Assembly (NCBI RefSeq): GCF_900566055.1
Contig: NZ_UPHQ01000104.1
Span: 1 to 64,000 of the forward strand
DNA length: 64,000 nucleotides
Reading direction: 5' to 3'
DNA from: Mycobacterium innocens
Lineage (GTDB): Bacteria; Actinomycetota; Actinomycetes; Mycobacteriales; Mycobacteriaceae
Positions within the stretch are counted from its first letter, which is position 1, and each line of letters starts with the position of its first letter. Both the position numbers and the translations under genes were made by a program. Shown here one piece after another: positions 59,783 through 64,000 of this stretch. The notes under the pieces were generated by a model. It worked only from the letters and a program-made list of their open reading frames with translations, was not told where the DNA came from and did not search any database.

Positions 59783-60865
59783 ATGGTCAAACGTGTGCCC
59801 TGGAGCGTGGTGGCGCCGGTGCTTGCGTTCATCGCGCTGGCATTGACGTGGGGCCAAAAAATCGGGCCGGTGATGGGCCTGCTCGTGGCGGTGCTGCTCG
59901 CCGGTGCGGTCCTGGCTGCGGTCCATCACGCCGAGGTGGTCGCGCACCGGGTCGGTGAGCCGTTCGGGTCACTGGTGTTGGCCGTCGCGGTGACCGTGAT
60001 CGAGGTGGCACTGATTGTCACCCTCATGGCTGGCGGAGGGCACGAGACGGCAACGCTTGCCCGCGACACCGTGTTCGCCGCGGTCATGATCACGACCAAT
60101 GGGATCGCCGGGTTGGCGCTGCTGCTTGGTTCCCGCCGCTACGGAGTGACCCTGTTCAACGACCAGGGCAGCGGTTCCGCCCTGGCCATGGTCACCACGT
60201 TGGCAACGTTGAGCCTGGTACTGCCCACGTTCACCACCAGCAAACCGGGGCCGCAGTTTTCCACCAGCCAGCTCGCCTTCGCCGCGGTCGCCTCGCTGGG
60301 CTTGTACCTACTTTTCGTGTTCACGCAAACGGTCCGGCATCGAGATTTCTTTTTGCCGGTGGCCCAAAAGGGCGCCGTCGATGACGACTGCCATGCGGAC
60401 CCTCCGAGCACCCGCGTGGCGCTGCGCAGCCTCGGGCTGCTGCTGGTCGCGCTGGTGACCGTGGTGGGCCTGGCCAAGGTGGAATCGCCGATCATCGAGC
60501 GCGGCGTCGCGGCGGCCGGGTTTCCGCCGTCGTTCGTCGGCGTGGTGATCGCCATGTTGGTGCTGCTCCCAGAGACGCTGGCGGCAGCGCGCGCGGCCAG
60601 GCAGGGTCGCCTGCAGATCAGCCTGAACCTGGCGTACGGCTCCGCGATGGCCAGCATCGGGCTGACCATCCCGACGATCGCCCTGGCCTCGCTCTGGCTG
60701 AGCGGCCCGCTGTTACTTGGTCTCGGTCCGACTCAGTTGGTGCTGCTGCTACTGACCGTCGCGGTCAGCATGCTGACAGTGGTACCGGGCCGGGCCACCC
60801 GGCTGGAGGGCGAGGTGCATTTGGTGTTGCTGGCCGCGTATCTATTTCTTTCGATCGTCCCGTGA
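59783..60865 (+). CDS. chaA: Calcium/sodium-proton antiporter
   Basis: A 360-residue membrane exchanger with ten or eleven hydrophobic spans in two repeats. The two Na_Ca_ex alpha-repeats are seen as VAVTVIEVALIVTLMAGG and VLLPETLAAARAARQGR, each with the acidic residue needed for cation passage. A short His/Asp-rich loop (DDDCHADPPS) divides the halves. It should export Ca2+ or Na+ in exchange for protons. ATG 59783. Confidence 0.88.
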   Translation: MVKRVPWSVVAPVLAFIALALTWGQKIGPVMGLLVAVLLAGAVLAAVHHAEVVAHRVGEPFGSLVLAVAVTVIEVALIVTLMAGGGHETATLARDTVFAAVMITTNGIAGLALLLGSRRYGVTLFNDQGSGSALAMVTTLATLSLVLPTFTTSKPGPQFSTSQLAFAAVASLGLYLLFVFTQTVRHRDFFLPVAQKGAVDDDCHADPPSTRVALRSLGLLLVALVTVVGLAKVESPIIERGVAAAGFPPSFVGVVIAMLVLLPETLAAARAARQGRLQISLNLAYGSAMASIGLTIPTIALASLWLSGPLLLGLGPTQLVLLLLTVAVSMLTVVPGRATRLEGEVHLVLLAAYLFLSIVP

Positions 60866-60872
60866 AGCGGCG

Positions 60873-61331
60873 TCAAGACCGCGCGCGCAGCGTCTGCAGT
60901 GCTTTGTCGGCGTGAGTGTCCATGCTGAATTCGCTGGAGATCACGTCGAGCACCGTGCGGTCGGTGTCGATGACGAAGGTGGTCCGCTTGACCGGAAGCA
61001 ACTTGCCCAGCAGGCCCCGCTTGACGCCGAATTGGGTGGCGACGGTGCCCTCGGTGTCGGACAGCAGCGGGTAGTCGAAGTGCTGCATGTCGGCGAACTT
61101 GGCCTGCTTGTGGACGGGATCGGCGCTGATGCCGACCCGGGTGGCGCCAACGGCGGCGAATTCTGCCGCCAAGTCGCGGAAGTGGCAGGCTTCCTTGGTG
61201 CAGCCCGGCGTCATGGCCGCCGGGTAGAAGAACAGAACCACCGGTCCGTCGGATAGCAGCGTACTGAGCATGCGAGGCGAGCCGGTCTGGTCGGGAAGCT
61301 CGAAGTCGGCCACGGTGTCACCAGTTTTCAT
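60873..61331 (-). CDS. bcpB: Peroxiredoxin of the Bcp/PrxQ type
   Basis: A thioredoxin-fold thiol peroxidase of 152 residues. The peroxidatic Cys lies in YPAAMTPGCTKEACHF (Cys43), with the PrxQ resolving Cys five residues on (Cys48). LLSDTEGTVATQFGV and TTFVIDTDRTVLDV complete the fold. ATG 61331 is set by a TAGCCT -10 box seven bases upstream. Convergent with chaA, seven bases apart. Confidence 0.92.
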   Translation of the reverse strand: MKTGDTVADFELPDQTGSPRMLSTLLSDGPVVLFFYPAAMTPGCTKEACHFRDLAAEFAAVGATRVGISADPVHKQAKFADMQHFDYPLLSDTEGTVATQFGVKRGLLGKLLPVKRTTFVIDTDRTVLDVISSEFSMDTHADKALQTLRARS

Positions 61332-61338
61332 GGCCGTC

Positions 61339-61344
61339 AGGCTA
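61339..61344 (-). promoter_or_regulatory. -10 box TAGCCT of bcpB
   Basis: On the minus strand TAGCCT, seven bases, then ATG 61331. Leaderless spacing. The remaining ~320 bases up to the PPE gene hold no supported gene; AGTTC/GAACT arms with GGTACC between lie at 61562-61578. Confidence 0.5.
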
Positions 61345-61662
61345 CGCCGACCGGCCGACGCTGTTCGGCGAGGATCTCGACCGGCGGGTGGTCGAGCAGA
61401 TTTGTCGATGGGGCCGGCGATAGCCGGGGAGTCGCGGTGGCGGCGCTGGATCGGCTCGCGGTTTGCGGGCCGATGGGACCGGGGGGGCGGTCGGAAAACA
61501 ATTCCGAAAATACCTGCACCAGTTTGCTGACAACCGGGATATGGGGCCGCGATTGTCATAAAGTTCTGGTACCGAACTGCTCGCGTCAACTGGGAGCGCC
61601 ACGGCCGTCACCGTGGATTTGGGGGGTTGGCCGGGCCGGCCGCCTAAGAAGGGACGGCTGTG

Positions 61663-63072
61663 ATGAATTTTTCGGTATTGCCGCCGGAGGTCAATTCGGC
61701 GCGGATGTTTGTCGGTGCAGGCCCGGGGCCGATGCTGTCGGCCGCGGCGGCCTGGGACGGGTTGGCCGCCGAGTTGCAGGCCGCGGCAACCTCGTTTTCG
61801 TCGGTGACCTCGGAGCTGGCGGGCGCCGCCTGGCAGGGGCCGGCGTCAGCGGCGATGGCTACGGCGGCCGCACCCTACATGGGGTGGCTGACCGCGGCGG
61901 CGGCGCAGGCGGGAGGGGCCGCCGGACAGGCCCGGGCCATTGTGAGCGCGTTCGAGGCCGCGCAGGCGGCCACGGTGCAACCGATCATGGTGGCGCTCAA
62001 CCGCAACGCGTTCGTGCGGATGGTGCTGACGAATTGGTTCGGGCAGAACTGCCCGGCGATCGCGGGCGCCGAGGCCGAGTATGAGCAGATGTGGGCTCAG
62101 GACGTGGCCGCGATGGCCGGCTATCACGGCTGCGCCTCGGCGGTCGCCGCGCGGCTGACCCCGTTCCAGCGGATGCTGCAGAGCCTGCCCGGCCAGGTCA
62201 GCGCGTCCGCCCCGGCGGCCGCCCCGGCGGGTCCGGACGTCGCCTTGTCGATGTTCGGGACGACGCTGTTCCAGTCGGGCACGGCGAATGCCTCCTCCGG
62301 TTTCGGGGGTGTTGCGTTTGCCTTTGGCGCCAACAGCAACGCCACCGCCAACACCACCATGCTCACCCCGGGCTTAGGTTCCTTTGCCACTGCCATCGGC
62401 AACAACAACACTGCCGTGGCCAACGGCACCCTGTGCACGGCAACCGTGTTGGGCAACTACAGCAATGCCACCGGGGGCTTCGGCGGGCTCGGCAGCACCG
62501 CCTTCGTCACCGGCGACCACTCTGGAGCTTCTGCCGGGTTCAGCAATCGCGACTTCGGCAACCTCGCCGCCGTCTCCGGTAACTACAGCTCGGCTCTTGC
62601 GGGGTCCGGCAGCGGCAACGCGGCCGTGACCTTCGGTAACGACAACACGGTTAGGGCTGGCGGCAACCCGGCTGTCGCCGGCGGCCCCACCAGCAACCTC
62701 AACCTTGGCTTCGCCCAGGGGAACAACAGCAATGTCATGGCCGGGACCCTTGCCAATAACTCCAGCAACGCCAACGTCGCCGGCGTCTTCCTCGGCAACC
62801 ACAGCCTTGCCAATGCTAGCGACGGCAACGCCAACATCGCAGCCGTCGTCTCCGCCACCAACGGCCACGCCCAAGCGGGCTCTGGCAACGCCAACATCGC
62901 CGGCGTCTACGCCGGCACCGGCTCTTCCGCCCAAGCCGGCTTTGGCAACTTCAACGCGGCCGGGGTCTCGGGCCTGCTCCCCGGCACCAACAACCTCACG
63001 GCGAATGCCCTAGGAAGCCTGAAGACCACCTTCAAGTTCTTGCCGCCGGCATTGGATTTCTTCGGGCCGTAA
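61663..63072 (+). CDS. PPE-family protein with Asn/Gly-rich tail
   Basis: 469 residues. The ~180-residue PPE domain begins [15 protein letters not shown] (PPE at 8-10) and keeps SAWQGP-like [11 protein letters not shown] and the NWFGQN loop. After an Ala/Pro linker the rest is a repetitive Asn/Ser/Gly region ([31 protein letters not shown]) related in style to MPTR tails but with GN-rather than NxGxGN spacing. PPE proteins leave by ESX type VII systems with a PE partner; no PE, esx or eccA gene is near. AAGAAGGGA (61646-61653) precedes the ATG; GTG 61660 is in frame. Not at this position in M. tuberculosis as I recall. Confidence 0.92.
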   Translation: MNFSVLPPEVNSARMFVGAGPGPMLSAAAAWDGLAAELQAAATSFSSVTSELAGAAWQGPASAAMATAAAPYMGWLTAAAAQAGGAAGQARAIVSAFEAAQAATVQPIMVALNRNAFVRMVLTNWFGQNCPAIAGAEAEYEQMWAQDVAAMAGYHGCASAVAARLTPFQRMLQSLPGQVSASAPAAAPAGPDVALSMFGTTLFQSGTANASSGFGGVAFAFGANSNATANTTMLTPGLGSFATAIGNNNTAVANGTLCTATVLGNYSNATGGFGGLGSTAFVTGDHSGASAGFSNRDFGNLAAVSGNYSSALAGSGSGNAAVTFGNDNTVRAGGNPAVAGGPTSNLNLGFAQGNNSNVMAGTLANNSSNANVAGVFLGNHSLANASDGNANIAAVVSATNGHAQAGSGNANIAGVYAGTGSSAQAGFGNFNAAGVSGLLPGTNNLTANALGSLKTTFKFLPPALDFFGP

Positions 63073-63256
63073 GGTTTGGTCAGGCCTCGCGGGCCCCGGG
63101 CAGCCAGCCGTTGCTCACCCGCGACAGGACGGCGGACAGGCGGCGCGCCGAGCGCTGCGGTCCGATCCGGAGTTCCGCGCCGGCAGCGGTGTCTCCGCCC
63201 TTACCTGACCGCGAGGGCAGGCCGGTGCTGATCTGCGAATCTGGTTGGATGGGTCG

Positions 63257-64000
63257 GTGCACGCCAACCTTGCAACCACGACCACGCGGGAGGATTTCTG
63301 CGTGCTGGCGGCAGAGCACCGGGTGGTTCCGGTGACTCGCAAGGTCTTGGCCGACAGCGAAACTCCGCTGTCGGCGTACCGCAAACTCGCCGCCAACCGG
63401 CCAGGGACGTTCCTGCTCGAGTCGGCCGAGAACGGCCGGTCGTGGTCGCGATGGTCGTTCATCGGCGCCGGAGCGCCGACGGCATTGACGGTGCGCGACG
63501 GCGAAGCGGTGTGGCTGGGCGCCGTCCCGAAGGATGCGCCAACCGGCGGCGACCCGCTGGCCGCGCTGCAGGCGACCCTGGATCTTCTTGCCACAGCGCC
63601 CCCGAGTCAGTCCGAGCCCGGGTTTCCGCCACTGTCGGGCGGTATGGTCGGCTTTTTCGCCTACGACATGGTGCGGCGCCTCGAGCGGTTGCCCGAACTG
63701 GCAGTCGACGATCTGCAGCTGCCGGACATGCTGCTGATGCTGGCCACCGATGTGGCGGCGGTCGACCACCACGAGGGCACCATCACGCTGATCGCCAACG
63801 CGGTGAATTGGAACGGCACCGACGAGCGGGTCGAGTGGGCCTACGACGACGCGGTCGCGCGACTGGACGTGATGACCGCGGCACTGGGTCAACCGCTACC
63901 GTCGACGGTCGCCACCTTCAGCACGCCCGAGCCGCGATACCGTGCCCAGCGCACCGTCGAAGAGTACGGCGCGATCGTCGAATACCTGGTCGAACAAATC
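63257..64000 (+). CDS. trpE: Anthranilate synthase component I (5' part, runs off right edge)
   Basis: Makes anthranilate from chorismate, the first committed step of tryptophan synthesis. 248 codons are in the window. The N-terminal domain shows [21 protein letters not shown], where LADSETPLS is the tryptophan feedback site, then [24 protein letters not shown] and [16 protein letters not shown]. The chorismate-binding domain is beyond the edge. The start is GTG 63257 (VHANLATTT). The 184 bases upstream show no leader peptide rich in Trp codons. Confidence 0.95.
   Translation, partial: MHANLATTTTREDFCVLAAEHRVVPVTRKVLADSETPLSAYRKLAANRPGTFLLESAENGRSWSRWSFIGAGAPTALTVRDGEAVWLGAVPKDAPTGGDPLAALQATLDLLATAPPSQSEPGFPPLSGGMVGFFAYDMVRRLERLPELAVDDLQLPDMLLMLATDVAAVDHHEGTITLIANAVNWNGTDERVEWAYDDAVARLDVMTAALGQPLPSTVATFSTPEPRYRAQRTVEEYGAIVEYLVEQI

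Noticed and set aside
63073..63256. Tryptophan attenuation leader before trpE
   Set aside because: No short frame with clustered Trp codons and no paired terminator hairpin could be found.

Overview
The window is chromosomal DNA of a slow-growing Mycobacterium outside, but not far from, the M. tuberculosis complex. The evidence is high GC, GTG/TTG starts, a PPE gene, an F420-type reductase pair, and a gene order (dinX-ansA-lspA ... dnaE1-fadD11-plsB1 ... ilvA ... treZYX ... ripD-bioAFD ... bioB ... nadABC ... hisDCBHA-impA-hisFI ... chaA-bcpB-trpE) that follows M. tuberculosis Rv1537-Rv1609 as I recall it. The species cannot be fixed by eye. All comparisons with M. tuberculosis are from memory, not from a search.

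Layout. 1-370: edge of an IS1380-like insertion sequence. 371-8.1 kb: methyltransferase, dinX, ansA, lspA, RluD-type pseudouridine synthase, a collapsed DGPF/ECF sigma pair, truncated haemoglobin glbN, two short-chain dehydrogenases. 8.2-8.5 kb: inverted and tandem repeats. 8.5-15 kb: SRPBCC protein, dnaE1, and a frameshifted glycosyltransferase-TPR-methyltransferase gene. 15-24 kb: intact fadD11, plsB1, small membrane protein, Ddn-like reductase, ilvA, PAP2 phosphatase, a divergent FMN-enzyme/MocR pair. 24-34 kb: a 60-bp perfect palindrome, treZ-treY-treX, a membrane acyltransferase with SGNH domain, and the catalytically dead ripD. 34-38 kb: bioA-bioF-bioD and a 2H phosphoesterase. 37.9-41.2 kb: a decaying membrane/cupredoxin operon; M. 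tuberculosis carries prophage phiRv1 at this position. 41.4-45 kb: bioB-bsaP, membrane protein, lipase. 45-49.4 kb: nrtR divergent from nadABC. 49.4-51 kb: TetR and a ruined alcohol dehydrogenase. 51-58 kb: a second Ddn-like gene and the histidine operon. 58-64 kb: a serine/threonine kinase with a putative TPM sensor domain, chaA, bcpB, an orphan PPE and the 5' part of trpE.

How the genes work together. The core is biosynthesis: biotin (bioAFD, bioB with its auxiliary protein bsaP), NAD (nadABC under NrtR), histidine, isoleucine (ilvA), trehalose from glycogen (treX debranches, treY isomerises, treZ releases trehalose) and tryptophan (trpE; the HisA product is probably the dual HisA/TrpF enzyme PriA). 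Between these housekeeping blocks lie accessory insertions that differ from M. tuberculosis. Several are decaying: DGPF/ECF, GT-TPR-MT, cupredoxin operon, alcohol dehydrogenase. Others look intact: kinase-TPM and PPE.

A recurring regulatory feature is a TANNNT -10 hexamer 6-7 bases before a start codon. This is the arrangement of leaderless mycobacterial transcripts, and ten or more starts here show it or a close variant.
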